From positions 558,001 through 622,000 of the forward strand of contig NZ_JBIYZW010000003.1 in the NCBI RefSeq assembly GCF_044628455.1: a DNA stretch of 64,000 nucleotides, written 5' to 3'. Both the position numbers and the translations under genes were made by a program. Each line of letters opens with the position of its first letter. Within the stretch, counting starts at the first letter, position 1. The notes beneath the pieces are model-generated. The model ran no database searches, had not been told where the DNA came from, and worked only from the letters and a program-made list of their open reading frames with translations. Below, piece by piece: positions 14,289-23,011 of the stretch. Source of the DNA: Solirubrum sp044628455 (GTDB taxonomy: Bacteria; Bacteroidota; Bacteroidia; Cytophagales; Hymenobacteraceae).

Positions 14289-16853
14289 CTACATGGGGTC
14301 CACGTCGGCGGCAATGCGCGCGCCCTTGTGGTCCTTGTCGGCCTTGATGAGGTTGATGCTTTCCAGAATCTGGGCCTTGGCGTGCTTGAGCACGGTATGC
14401 TCGCGGCTGAGCTTGATGGTGATTTCCTGCAAATAGAAATTGCGGATGCGGAAGATGTAGGGCGCCTCGGGGCCCAGCACCGCTTCCCGGCCCAGGCGCT
14501 CGACCAGCTCCACGACCAGCTTGATGGCCGCTTCCTGCGCCCCGCGCTCCTCCACGTGCTTCACCGTAATCTTGATGACGCGGGCAAACGGCGGGTACAG
14601 GTGCTCGCGCCGCTGCTCCAGCTCGTACTCGTAAAACGACACGTAGTCGTTGCGCATCACCTTCTCGAAGATGGCCTGCTGCGGGTCGCCGGTCTGAATG
14701 ATGACCTTGCCCTTCTTGCCCTTGCGCCCCGCCCGGCCGCTGACCTGCACAAACATCTGGTAGGCGCGCTCGTGGGCCCGGAAGTCGGGGTAGTGGATGA
14801 TGGAGTCAGCGTTGATGATGCCCACCAGGCTCACGTTGCCGAAGTCCAGGCCCTTGGTGACCATCTGGGTGCCCACCAGCACGTTGGTGCGCTGCTGCTC
14901 AAAGTCGCTGATAATTTGCTGGTAGGCGTTCTTGGCGCGGGTTGTGTCCAGGTCCATGCGCTGCACCATGGCCTGCGGGAGCATAATCTTGAGGTCGTCT
15001 TCGATGCGCTCGGTGCCGAAGCCCATCATGCGCAAAGCCATCGAGCCGCAGGCCGGGCACTCGCGCGGCATCGGGTCGTGGTGGCCGCAGTAGTGGCAGC
15101 GCAGCTCGTGGGCGTGCTTGTGGTAGCTCAAACTCACCGCGCAGCTCTTGCACTTGGGCACCCAGCCGCAGTCGAGGCAGGTGATGAAGGGCGAGTAGCC
15201 GCGGCGGTTCTGAAACAGAATCACCTGCTCTTTCTGCTCCAGCCGGCCCTCGATGGCGGCGGTCAGCTCGGGCGTGAAGTTGTGGGTGGGGCGCTTCACC
15301 TGCCCGTTCGGGCCCGGCGAGAGGTTGCGGCGGGTGTCAATCAGCTCGATGTCGGGCAGGCCGGCTTCGCCGAAGCGCTTGGTGAGCGTGACCAGGCCCC
15401 AGCGGCCGGCGCGGCACTGGTAGTAGGTTTCCACCGAGGGCGTGGCCGAGCCCAGCAGAATCTTGGCGCCCTGGAAAGTGCCCATCATCAGGGCCACCTC
15501 GCGGGCGTTGTAGCGCGGAGCCGGGTCGTACTGCTTGTAGCTCGACTCGTGTTCCTCGTCGACCACGATGAGCGAGAGGTTGTCGAAGGGCAGGAACACG
15601 GCCGAGCGCACGCCCACCACCACTTGGAAGCGGCCCGAGAGCACGCCGTTCCACACTTCCACCCGCTCGTTGTCGGAGAACTTGCTGTGGTACACGCCCA
15701 GGCGGGTGCCAAACACGCGCATCAGGCGGGTCACGATCTGGGCCGTGAGGGCAATTTCGGGCAGCAAATACAACACCTGCCCGCCGCCTTCCAGCGCGTT
15801 CTTGATCAGGTCGATGTAAATCTCCGTCTTGCCCGAGCCCGTCACGCCGTGCAGCAGTACGATGTCTTTCTGCTGAAAGTGGTCGAGCACCTCGTTGCGG
15901 GCCGTGAGCTGGCCTTCACTCAGGGCAAAGGGCATCTGCTGCTCGGCGCCCTCGTCCAGCGGGAAGCGCGACACAATCTGGTCGAACTGCTCGAGCACGC
16001 CGTTTTTGATGAGCGTGTTCACCGCCGAGGGCGACAGGTGCGGGCTGCTGGTGAGGGCCGCCTTTTCGAGGCCGCGGTGGTTGAGGTGCTCGTTCTGGTA
16101 CACCGGCACGCGCTGCACGTAGCGCAGCAGCACGTCGAGCTGCTTGGGCTTGCCGGCCAGCTGCTCCATCAGGCCTTCCAAGGCGGCCTCGCGCACGAAA
16201 TGGTGGGCTAGGCGCACTTTCTTCACCACCTTGGGGGCGTACTTGTCGGCAATGTGCTCGAAGAGAAAGATGACGTCCTTCTGCATCAGGCTCTTGATGA
16301 CCTTATGGAAGGAGCTGATGCCCAGTACCTCGCCTACTTCCGAGAAAGTCAGCGCCTTGCCGTCTTCGGTGCTCAGGGCCGCTACGATTTTCTCTTCCTG
16401 CTCGCTGAGCGGGTAGGGCGTGCCTTCCGACAGAAACGAGGGGTGCAGCTGCACCCGCGACTCGGAGCTGAGCTTGAGGGCCGAGGGCAGGGCTGCGTTG
16501 ATGACCTCGCCCAGGGTGCAGAGGTAGTACTCGGCAATCCAGCGGAACAGCTTGAGCTGGGGCTGGGTGACTACCGGCGCGTCGTCGATGAACTCCAGGA
16601 TGTACTTGGCCTGGTAGTCCTTGGGCGCGGTTTCGTGCACGGCCGCCACAATGCAGCTCAGCGTTTTCTTGGCCCCAAACTGCACCAGCACCCGGCCGCC
16701 CACCACCACCTGGTCGTTCAGCTCGAAGGGCACGCGGTAGGTATAGAGCCGGGGCAGCGGCAGGGGCAGCACCACATCGGCAAACAGGGTAACGCGGTCC
16801 GCCGCCGGGGTGGGCTCGGAGTCGGGAAGAATAAACAGCTGGGTCTGCGACAC
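14289..16853 (-). CDS. priA: Primosomal protein N' (replication-restart helicase PriA)
   Basis: 854 residues, a superfamily 2 3'-5' DNA helicase that reloads the replisome at stalled forks. Visible parts: N-terminal DNA-binding region with VVGGRVLVQFGAKK, Walker A HGVTGSGKTEIYIDL (about 334-348), DEEH box VVDEEHESSYKQY (about 430), the zinc-binding module with CLDCG, CKSC, CHYCG and CPACGS that splits the helicase lobes (about 560-610), motif V GTQMVTKGLDF and motif VI QVSGRAGRKGKKG. A -7 element lies at 16875-16882. It is monocistronic, with a terminator after it. Confidence 0.97.
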   Translation of the reverse strand: MSQTQLFILPDSEPTPAADRVTLFADVVLPLPLPRLYTYRVPFELNDQVVVGGRVLVQFGAKKTLSCIVAAVHETAPKDYQAKYILEFIDDAPVVTQPQLKLFRWIAEYYLCTLGEVINAALPSALKLSSESRVQLHPSFLSEGTPYPLSEQEEKIVAALSTEDGKALTFSEVGEVLGISSFHKVIKSLMQKDVIFLFEHIADKYAPKVVKKVRLAHHFVREAALEGLMEQLAGKPKQLDVLLRYVQRVPVYQNEHLNHRGLEKAALTSSPHLSPSAVNTLIKNGVLEQFDQIVSRFPLDEGAEQQMPFALSEGQLTARNEVLDHFQQKDIVLLHGVTGSGKTEIYIDLIKNALEGGGQVLYLLPEIALTAQIVTRLMRVFGTRLGVYHSKFSDNERVEVWNGVLSGRFQVVVGVRSAVFLPFDNLSLIVVDEEHESSYKQYDPAPRYNAREVALMMGTFQGAKILLGSATPSVETYYQCRAGRWGLVTLTKRFGEAGLPDIELIDTRRNLSPGPNGQVKRPTHNFTPELTAAIEGRLEQKEQVILFQNRRGYSPFITCLDCGWVPKCKSCAVSLSYHKHAHELRCHYCGHHDPMPRECPACGSMALRMMGFGTERIEDDLKIMLPQAMVQRMDLDTTRAKNAYQQIISDFEQQRTNVLVGTQMVTKGLDFGNVSLVGIINADSIIHYPDFRAHERAYQMFVQVSGRAGRKGKKGKVIIQTGDPQQAIFEKVMRNDYVSFYEYELEQRREHLYPPFARVIKITVKHVEERGAQEAAIKLVVELVERLGREAVLGPEAPYIFRIRNFYLQEITIKLSREHTVLKHAKAQILESINLIKADKDHKGARIAADVDPM

Positions 16854-16874
16854 GGATTCTGAAGCGGCGAACTA

Positions 16875-16882
16875 CAAAGGTA
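16875..16882 (-). promoter_or_regulatory. -7 promoter element for priA
   Basis: TACCTTTG on the minus strand, 21 nt upstream of the priA ATG. It matches TAnnTTTG. No TTTG is seen at the expected upstream spacing. Confidence 0.45.
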
Positions 16883-16965
16883 GCCCGCGCAGGGGTGGGA
16901 TGGAAGCATAACCGCCCCGACGGCCGTTGGGTTGGCCCACCCCGCGCCGAAGCTACTGGGCAGGC

Positions 16966-19026
16966 CTAGGGCGAGGGTACTGCCCAGGCGGCCTGCAGCT
17001 GGACCAGGGCCTCGGCCACCGAATGCACGGGCTGATGGCAGGCGTGCCGGTAGCACACGTAAATCGTGGTTTGGTCGGGCCGAAAGCGACCCTGCAGCAG
17101 CGGCAGCTCGCTTGCGGCCGGGCTGCCGCTGAGCACCGCGTTGGGCAGCGGATGACGGCTCAGCTGCCGGCGCAGCGCCTCGGCGTCGGGGCCGACGATG
17201 GCCACTTCGGCCAGCGGGCAGAGCAAGCTCAGGTACAGCGCGGCCCAGTGGGCCAGGTGCTGGGGCTCTTTCACGGCCAGGGGCTGCACCTGCGCCAGCA
17301 TGGCCGCCGCCCGCTCGCGCCAGGCCGGCACGTCGAGCAGGGTGCCCAGACGCAGCAGGTTGTGGGCCATTACGGAGTTGGAGCTGGGAATCACGTTATC
17401 AAACAGCTCCTTCTTGCGGGCAATGAGCGCCTCTCCGGCCGCGTCGGTGTAAAACAGGTGCGGATCGGCGGCGTCGGAGAAGTGCGCCAGCGCGTATTCC
17501 GTCAGCTCCCCGGCCCGGCGCAGCCACCGTTCCTCGAAGGTCACCTCGTAGAGGCTGACGTAGGCGTCGATGAGCAGGGAGTAGTCTTCGAGAAAAGCCA
17601 CCACGCGGCCGTGGCCGGCTTTCCAGCTGCGCCAGAGGCCGCCGGTATCAGCCCGTACCAGGTTGGCTTCGATGAAAGCCGCGTTTTGCCGGGCCAGCGC
17701 GAGGTACTCGGCGTCGGCAAAGGCGCGGTAGGCGTCGCAGAGCCCGCGCAGCATTAGGGCGTTCCAGCCGGTCAGGATCTTGTCATCGAGGCTGGGGCGC
17801 ACGCGCCGGCTGCGGTAGGCCAGCAGCCGCTGCTGCCAGCCCCGCACCAGCTCGGCCACCACGCCGGGCGCGAGCTGATGAGCGGCGGCAAAGTCGGTGT
17901 CGGACTGGCGGCGGTGCAGCACGTTGCGGCCGTGCTCCCAGTTGCCCAGGGCAGTGCACTGGTAGTAGTCGGCGGCCAGCGAGGCCTCGTCGCCCAGCAC
18001 GTCGTAGAGCTCGGCCAGGGTGAACACGTAGAAGCGGCCTTCCTCGCCTTCGCTGTCGGCGTCGAGCGAGGCGTAGAAGCCGCCTTCGGGGCTCAGCAGC
18101 TCGCGTTGCACGAAGGCCACGGTTTGCTGCACCACGGCGCGGTAATGCTCGTCCTGGGTTACTTGGTAGGCTTCGGCGTAGAGACTCACGAGCTGGCCGT
18201 TGTCGTAGAGCATCTTCTCGAAGTGCGGCACCCGCCACTGCTCATCCACCGAGTAGCGGGCAAAGCCGCCGCCTACCTGGTCGTAGATGCCGCCCCAGGC
18301 CATTTCGGTGAGGGTAAGCGCGGTTTGCTGTAGGGCCGACGGCTGCCCCGTGAGCTGCTGGGCGCGCAGCAGCAGGCGCCAGATGGCAGGCATGGGAAAC
18401 TTGGGCGCCCCGCCGGTGCCGCCACGGGCGCGGTCGAAGCTTTTTTCGAGCCTGCCCAGCAGCTTCCGCAGCTCCGGGCGGCGCAGGCCCGCGGTGGCGG
18501 GCTGCACGCCGTACTTCTCCAGCTCGGTGGCCCGCAGCACCCGCGCAAAGTCCTCGGCCGACTGGTCGAGGGCGGGGCGGTTTGCGCTCTGGTAGGCGTT
18601 GGCCACCTGTTGCAGCAGCTCAAACCACTGGCGCGGCGGGAAGTAGGTGCCGCCGTAAAAGGGCTTGGCTTCGGGCGTCAGAAACACGTTCAGTGGCCAG
18701 CCGCCGCCCACGCCCATGGCCTGCACCGCGTCCAGGTACACCTGGTCCACGTCGGGCCGCTCTTCGCGGTCGACCTTGATGCACACGAACCGCTCGTTCA
18801 TGACCCGCGCAATCTGCTCGTGCTCGAACGACTCGCGCTCCATCACGTGGCACCAGTGGCAGGCCGCGTACCCGATGCTAACCAGGATGGGCTTTTGCTC
18901 GGTGCGGGCGCGGCCGAGGGCCTCCTCGCCCCAGGGAAACCAGTCGACGGGGTTGTGGGCGTGCTGCAGCAGGTAGGGACTGGTTTCGTGAATCAGCCGA
19001 TTGGGGTGGGAGGGAGGCACGGGCAT
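16966..19026 (-). CDS. YyaL/DUF255 thioredoxin-domain protein
   Basis: 686 residues, of the family related to mammalian SPATA20. An N-terminal thioredoxin-like DUF255 domain has NRLIHETSPYLLQHAHNPVDW, the CHWCHVM active site (C56, C59) and MGVGGGWPLNVFLTP. An (alpha/alpha)6-barrel-like region follows, with FEKMLYDNGQLVSLYAEAY and LDADSEGEEGRFYV. No export signal, so it is likely cytosolic. The biochemical role of the family is not settled. It lies downstream of the GSCFA gene but behind a terminator, so it probably has its own promoter. Confidence 0.9.
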   Translation of the reverse strand: MPVPPSHPNRLIHETSPYLLQHAHNPVDWFPWGEEALGRARTEQKPILVSIGYAACHWCHVMERESFEHEQIARVMNERFVCIKVDREERPDVDQVYLDAVQAMGVGGGWPLNVFLTPEAKPFYGGTYFPPRQWFELLQQVANAYQSANRPALDQSAEDFARVLRATELEKYGVQPATAGLRRPELRKLLGRLEKSFDRARGGTGGAPKFPMPAIWRLLLRAQQLTGQPSALQQTALTLTEMAWGGIYDQVGGGFARYSVDEQWRVPHFEKMLYDNGQLVSLYAEAYQVTQDEHYRAVVQQTVAFVQRELLSPEGGFYASLDADSEGEEGRFYVFTLAELYDVLGDEASLAADYYQCTALGNWEHGRNVLHRRQSDTDFAAAHQLAPGVVAELVRGWQQRLLAYRSRRVRPSLDDKILTGWNALMLRGLCDAYRAFADAEYLALARQNAAFIEANLVRADTGGLWRSWKAGHGRVVAFLEDYSLLIDAYVSLYEVTFEERWLRRAGELTEYALAHFSDAADPHLFYTDAAGEALIARKKELFDNVIPSSNSVMAHNLLRLGTLLDVPAWRERAAAMLAQVQPLAVKEPQHLAHWAALYLSLLCPLAEVAIVGPDAEALRRQLSRHPLPNAVLSGSPAASELPLLQGRFRPDQTTIYVCYRHACHQPVHSVAEALVQLQAAWAVPSP

Positions 19027-19073
19027 AGCAACGAAGCAGTAGAGTCAGCAAACATTACGGGCAGGGCCCTGAA

Positions 19074-19109
19074 AAAGGCAAACCCGGCCTTAGGGGGCCG
19101 GGTTTGCGC
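19074..19109 (-). terminator. Terminator after the GSCFA-domain gene
   Basis: Stem GCAAACCCGGCC / GGCCGGGTTTGC with a short loop. On the minus strand it is followed by CTTTTTC directly after the stop codon of the gene at 19110. Confidence 0.85.
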
Positions 19110-21299
19110 TTAAGAAGGCTCTGAAGCGTCGGGCTTGCGCCGGGGCGGTCGGGTCCGGCGCTTGGGCGCCGCCGGCGCAGAGTCGGCGGGTGCGGCCGGG
19201 GCCGGCTCTGCGCCGGACGCCGCGGGCTTACGACGGGTTTTGCGTGCCGGAGCAGCCGCTTCGGCGGCCACGGCTGGCGCCGCCGGTGGGGCTGCGGGAG
19301 CTGCAGCGGGCGCGGCTTGGCGGCGCGGGGCCGCCCGGCGCCGGGGAGCTGGGGCGACTTCCGGCGTTGGGACAGTTTCCTGGGGGGCAGTGGGCAACGC
19401 TACGGGTTCGGGAGCCGGGGCGGGGGCTGCCAGCGCCGCGGTGGCCTGCCGGTTGGGGCGCGGGCGAGGCGGAACCGGCGTGCGCGCGGGCTTCCGCTTG
19501 CTGGCGGCACGCTTGGGCGGCGCGGCAGGCTCATCGGCAGCCGTTGGGCCCGCCTCCGACTCAACTAGCGGTGTCGGCGCGGCCGAAGCTGGCTCGGGCG
19601 CCACGGTGGGCTGCTCCGGCGAACCCGACGGCGCGGCCGGTGCGGAATCGGCAGGAACCGAGTCGGTGAGCGGGGGAACAGCGACTTCGGGCAGCGCGGC
19701 TTCGGCTACAGCAGCGGCGGTTTTACGGCCGCGGCCGCGACGCGAGCGGGAAGATCTGGGTTCAGCTGCTTCTTCGGGCTGGGGAAGCTCGGCCGCCAGC
19801 GGCTGTTCGGGGGCAGGAGCTTCGGCCAGCGCAGCAGCGGCGGGTGCCGAATCCAGAGCCGCCAGGGGTTGCGGTGTTTCCGCGCCGGCTGGCACGGCCG
19901 TTGCGTCCCCGGCGTCTTCGCCGACGGCCAGTGCACCCTCGGCCGGGCGGTTGCCGCGCTTGTGCTTGCGGCCGCCGCGCTTGCGCTTGCGCCGCTTCGA
20001 GGGGAGGGCCCCATCAACCGCTTCTTCCGAGTGTTCGGTCGCTTCAACGTCATCGGTTTCCTCGGCTGTAGACTCGTCGAGCGAGGCGCCGGCTACCATG
20101 GCGAAGTAGCTGTTTTCCTCGTCGAACTCGTCGTCGGCCGGCTCGTCGAGGTCAACAACTGCTTCTTCCGGCGTTTCCTGCGCCAAGGGGGCAGCTTCAA
20201 CAGGTGCCACCGCGGGCGGCTCGGGGCGACGTGGCGCCGGGCTCAGCACGGGCGCCGAACCTTCGCCGATGTCGATGCGCTCCTCGTCATCTTCCTCGGG
20301 GAGGGCCACGGGCTTGGGCGCGGGCAGGGCCACAATGCGCTTGTGCAGCTCGCGCAGCTCCTGGCGCACGTTCACCACGTCGGCCAGCCGTTGCAGGCGG
20401 GCTTCGGTTTGCTCCAGGAAATGGCGGTGCTCCGGGGCACCCTCGTGCAGGGGGCGGTGGGCCAGGGAGCGTTGAATGGCGTCCCACTCGAACACGAAGT
20501 CGCGGAAGCTCTCGTCGAAGTAGGCCCCCGTGAACTTCTCCCAGATGTAATCCTCCGCCACTTCGGAGGGGTGCAGCATGTCGGCCCCGTAGAAGCGGTA
20601 GTCGCGCAAGTCGTCGAGCAGCAGCTCGTAGGCCGGGAAGTAGGTGGTAGCGGGCAGCAGCTCGGCCAGATAGTGGCAGGCCACGCGCAGCACCGACTTG
20701 CTCACCGCGTTCAGCGGCAGCGTGTCGCGCAGGTGGCGCACGGGGCTCACGGTGAGCACCAGTCGGATTTTGGGGTTCAGGCGGCGCAGCAAAGCGTGGG
20801 TTTCGGCCACCGCCGTCACGATTTCCTCGGCCGAGAGCAGCTCTTTCTCGAAGCGCTCGGACGGCAGCTTGTGCAGGTTGTTGACCAGCTCGCCGGTGTC
20901 GCGCAGGCGGTAGCTGAAGGCCGTGCCCAGCGTCCACACCACCACGTCGGCGGTGCGCAGAAAGTCGGTGGCCTCGCGCACGGTCTGCTCGATGCGCTGC
21001 CCCAGCTCGGCGGGCGAGTCGGCCCCGAAGCTGGCGTGCAAATCGTAGCTCTGCCAGCGGCCGCGGGCTTCTACCAGGTGCTGCTGCCAATCCACGTCTT
21101 CGCCCGCGGCGGCGCGCAGCAGCTTGGCGGCGGCCAGCGGGTTGAACACGGTGCCGAAGGGGTTGACCTGCGTGGCAACCTTGTGGGCCGCCAGTCGTCC
21201 GCCGATGACGTCGGAGAAGCAGGAGCCAATGGTGAACACCCGCGCTCCAAGGGAAAGCGGCTGCGGGTCGGGTTTTATAGCTAATTCAGTCCGAAACAT
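19110..21299 (-). CDS. GSCFA-domain protein with a long charged low-complexity tail
   Basis: 729 residues. Residues 1 to about 330 are a GSCFA domain (family of unknown function), with the name motif in VFTIGSCFSDVIGGRL, NPFGTVFNP, VVWTLGTAFSYRL and DMLHPSEVAEDYIWEKF. The remaining 390 or so residues are not a recognisable fold: an acidic part (VDLDEPADDEFDEEN) is followed by alternating basic clusters (SKRRKRKRGGRKHKRGN, SRSRRGRGRK, KRRTRPPRRKP) and Ala/Pro/Glu spacers. GSCFA proteins I know of are mostly the first domain alone. The ATG at 21299 is chosen because the domain starts there. Confidence 0.8.
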   Translation of the reverse strand: MFRTELAIKPDPQPLSLGARVFTIGSCFSDVIGGRLAAHKVATQVNPFGTVFNPLAAAKLLRAAAGEDVDWQQHLVEARGRWQSYDLHASFGADSPAELGQRIEQTVREATDFLRTADVVVWTLGTAFSYRLRDTGELVNNLHKLPSERFEKELLSAEEIVTAVAETHALLRRLNPKIRLVLTVSPVRHLRDTLPLNAVSKSVLRVACHYLAELLPATTYFPAYELLLDDLRDYRFYGADMLHPSEVAEDYIWEKFTGAYFDESFRDFVFEWDAIQRSLAHRPLHEGAPEHRHFLEQTEARLQRLADVVNVRQELRELHKRIVALPAPKPVALPEEDDEERIDIGEGSAPVLSPAPRRPEPPAVAPVEAAPLAQETPEEAVVDLDEPADDEFDEENSYFAMVAGASLDESTAEETDDVEATEHSEEAVDGALPSKRRKRKRGGRKHKRGNRPAEGALAVGEDAGDATAVPAGAETPQPLAALDSAPAAAALAEAPAPEQPLAAELPQPEEAAEPRSSRSRRGRGRKTAAAVAEAALPEVAVPPLTDSVPADSAPAAPSGSPEQPTVAPEPASAAPTPLVESEAGPTAADEPAAPPKRAASKRKPARTPVPPRPRPNRQATAALAAPAPAPEPVALPTAPQETVPTPEVAPAPRRRAAPRRQAAPAAAPAAPPAAPAVAAEAAAPARKTRRKPAASGAEPAPAAPADSAPAAPKRRTRPPRRKPDASEPS

Positions 21300-21425
21300 T
21301 CGCAAATGCGGCTGTGGCGCCGCGCAATGGACAAGCAACCTACGCATCCCCGGGCGTTTAGCCAAAAGCAACGCCGATTTGTCCAGTTAGCAGGGAAACT
21401 CAATGGCAAATATCGCCTGAAACAC

Positions 21426-21455
21426 GAAAGCCCCGCCGCGGGGGCAGGGCTTTCG
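21426..21455 (-). terminator. Probable terminator after rplI
   Basis: Stem GAAAGCCC / GGGCTTTC with a 14-nt GC-rich loop, 22 bp past the rplI stop codon. On the minus strand no long T run follows, so it may act as a 3' end stabiliser instead. Confidence 0.5.
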
Positions 21456-21476
21456 GAAATCGAGCTGACGGGCAGC

Positions 21477-21920
21477 TTACTCGGCTACTACGTTTACGCG
21501 CAGCTTGTGCTTCACCTCGCGGTGCAGGTCAATCGTGGCGCTGTACTCGCCCACCGAAGCGGGGTCCGAGTCCAGGCTGATGCGCTTGCGGTCCACATCG
21601 AAGCCTTTGGCTTTCAGCGCGTCGGCAATCTGCAGCGTGGTTACGCGGCCGAAGATGCGGCCCGATTCGCCCACCTTGGCCGGAACCTCGATGGTCAAAT
21701 CGCCGATGCGGTCGGCCAGGGCCTGGGCATCGCCTTTGATTTTATCGGCCTTGTGTGCGGCTTGGCGCACGTTCTCGGCTACGATTTTCTTGTTGGTCTT
21801 GTCGGCCAGCACTGCAATGCCCTGGGGCAGCAGGTAGTTGCGGCCGTAACCGGGCTTCACACTAACGATGTCGTTCTTGTAGCCCAGACCTTTTACGTCG
21901 TCTTTCAGGATTACTTCCAT
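21477..21920 (-). CDS. rplI: 50S ribosomal protein bL9
   Basis: 147 residues. The N-terminal domain has MEVILKDDVKGLGYKNDIV and VKPGYGRNYLLPQGIAV, the bL9 signature that binds 23S rRNA. The long central helix (TNKKIVAENVRQAAHKADKIK) and the C-terminal domain are complete. It is the last gene of rpsF-rpsR-rplI, separated from rpsR by a heptad inverted-repeat element that occupies most of the 91-bp spacer. Confidence 0.98.
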   Translation of the reverse strand: MEVILKDDVKGLGYKNDIVSVKPGYGRNYLLPQGIAVLADKTNKKIVAENVRQAAHKADKIKGDAQALADRIGDLTIEVPAKVGESGRIFGRVTTLQIADALKAKGFDVDRKRISLDSDPASVGEYSATIDLHREVKHKLRVNVVAE

Positions 21921-21931
21921 GATTTTCAGAG

Positions 21932-22007
21932 TATTAGGTATTAGGTATTAGGTATTAGGAATACTGCGGGTGCAACGGTCCAATTACCAACTACCCAATA
22001 CTGACTA
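21932..22007. repeat. Heptad inverted-repeat element between rpsR and rplI
   Basis: Left arm: four perfect tandem TATTAGG units (21932-21959). Right arm: four heptads CCAATTA, CCAACTA, CCCAATA and CTGACTA (21980-22007), each a degenerate reverse complement of the left unit (CCTAATA in the same register). The spacer is 20 nt. The element fills the gap between the rpsR stop codon and a few bases before the rplI start. Confidence 0.85.
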
Positions 22008-22011
22008 CAAT

Positions 22012-22263
22012 TTATTTCAGCTGGTCAGCCACGTAGGGCATGATGGCCAGGTGACGGGCTTTAGCCACGGCCTGGGCCACTTTGCGCTGGAATTTCAGGC
22101 TGGTGCCCGTGATGCGGCGGGGCAGAATGCGGCCCTGCTCGTTCACGAACTTCAGCAGGAAGTCCGGGTTTTTGTAGTCGACGTAGCGAATGCCGGCTTT
22201 CTTGAAGCGGCAGTACTTGGTGCGCTGCTCCTGCTTGTGGATGCGTTCGTTGGCGAGGCTCAT
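22012..22263 (-). CDS. rpsR: 30S ribosomal protein bS18
   Basis: 83 residues with the bS18 core: KYCRFKKAGIRYVDYKNPDF, LLKFVNEQGRILPRRITG and QRKVAQAVAKARHLAIMPY. It sits on the small-subunit platform next to bS6. It starts 1 bp after the rpsF stop codon, consistent with coupled expression of the two partners. Confidence 0.98.
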   Translation of the reverse strand: MSLANERIHKQEQRTKYCRFKKAGIRYVDYKNPDFLLKFVNEQGRILPRRITGTSLKFQRKVAQAVAKARHLAIMPYVADQLK

Positions 22264-22264
22264 C

Positions 22265-22642
22265 TTACTGGGCTACGGCTTCGGTTTGCGTATTGGCCTT
22301 CTGGCCTTTCAGTTCGCCCTTGCGGCGACGCTCGTTGTAAGCCACGGCGTGCTTGTCGAGGGCCGTGGTCAGGAAGCGGATAACGCGCTCGTCGCGACGG
22401 TAAGCCAGTTCCAGCACGTCGATAGCCGTGGTGGGAGCGGTAAATTCCACCAGGTAGTAGTACCCGGTCGATTTTTTCTGAATCGGGTAGGCGAGCTTGC
22501 GCAGGCCCCAGTTTTCCGTGTTCAGAAGGTCGGCGCCATTTTCCTTAAGCACCTGCGTGAACTTCTCGATCGTCTCTTGCACCTGCGCGTCGTTCAGAAC
22601 GGGCGTCAGAATAAAGACGGTCTCATAGTTTCTGTTGTCCAT
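22265..22642 (-). CDS. rpsF: 30S ribosomal protein bS6
   Basis: 125 residues, with NYETVFILTPVLNDAQVQETI at the N-terminus, WGLRKLAYPIQKKSTGYYYL in the middle and the RRDERVIRFLTT strand. It binds bS18 on the platform. It is the first gene of the rpsF-rpsR-rplI operon, with a -7 promoter element 41 nt upstream. Confidence 0.98.
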   Translation of the reverse strand: MDNRNYETVFILTPVLNDAQVQETIEKFTQVLKENGADLLNTENWGLRKLAYPIQKKSTGYYYLVEFTAPTTAIDVLELAYRRDERVIRFLTTALDKHAVAYNERRRKGELKGQKANTQTEAVAQ

Positions 22643-22683
22643 GTTGGAACAGAGATTTGTAAGTGAGACGATGAATGAGCCGG

Positions 22684-22691
22684 CAAAGGTA
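22684..22691 (-). promoter_or_regulatory. -7 promoter element for the rpsF operon
   Basis: TACCTTTG on the minus strand, an exact TAnnTTTG match, 41 nt from the rpsF ATG. The -33 region has no clear TTTG. Confidence 0.5.
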
Positions 22692-22877
22692 AGGGTTTTT
22701 CGCGCTGCTGCTGCCGGTAGCCGGTAAATATTTTATACCACGGGGCTGATAAGCGCTTGATTGCCAACCGGCAGGAGCGGCTGGGCGCCGGGCGCCGGAG
22801 CGGCAATAGCCGGCCGCAGGGCCGAAATTGCACTGCCGGGGCGCTGGCGCTGCACCCATATATATAAGGTGTCATTC

Positions 22878-22906
22878 GGGCCTCTTAGAATCATTCTAAG
22901 CAGCCC
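22878..22906. promoter_or_regulatory. Inverted repeat, candidate operator upstream of the act-cox promoter
   Basis: Core CTTAGAAT-C-ATTCTAAG is a perfect 8+1+8 palindrome (22884-22900). It extends outward with two mismatches to GGGC and GCCC, giving 12 of 14 matching positions per arm. It ends 28 bp upstream of the TTTG element, a typical place for an activator site. No regulator gene lies next to it. Confidence 0.5.
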
Positions 22907-22934
22907 GTATAGGCCAAAAATTAGCAATTCCCGG

Positions 22935-22965
22935 TTTGTTGTCTGGCTGCCGTGGGCTACATTTG
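22935..22965 (+). promoter_or_regulatory. Consensus Bacteroidota promoter for the act-cox supercluster
   Basis: TTTG (22935-22938), 19 bp, TACATTTG (22958-22965): an exact match to TTTG and TAnnTTTG at the usual spacing. The expected transcript has a leader of about 40 nt before the actA ATG at 23012. Confidence 0.75.
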
Positions 22966-23011
22966 TGGCCCTAAAGCGCCCTGCTTTTACGTTTTCTCAG
23001 CACGTTTTGCA

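Larger units (their letters stand above)
22643..23011. other. Divergent control region between rpsF and the act-cox operon
   Basis: The 369-bp gap holds the rpsF -7 element at its left, a GC-rich middle, an AT-rich 29-bp inverted repeat (22878-22906) and the act promoter (22935-22965). No small gene is supported. Confidence 0.6.

Noticed and set aside
22735..22875. Small RNA or tRNA gene in the rpsF-actA gap
   Set aside because: No cloverleaf, no terminator and no conserved RNA pattern could be seen.
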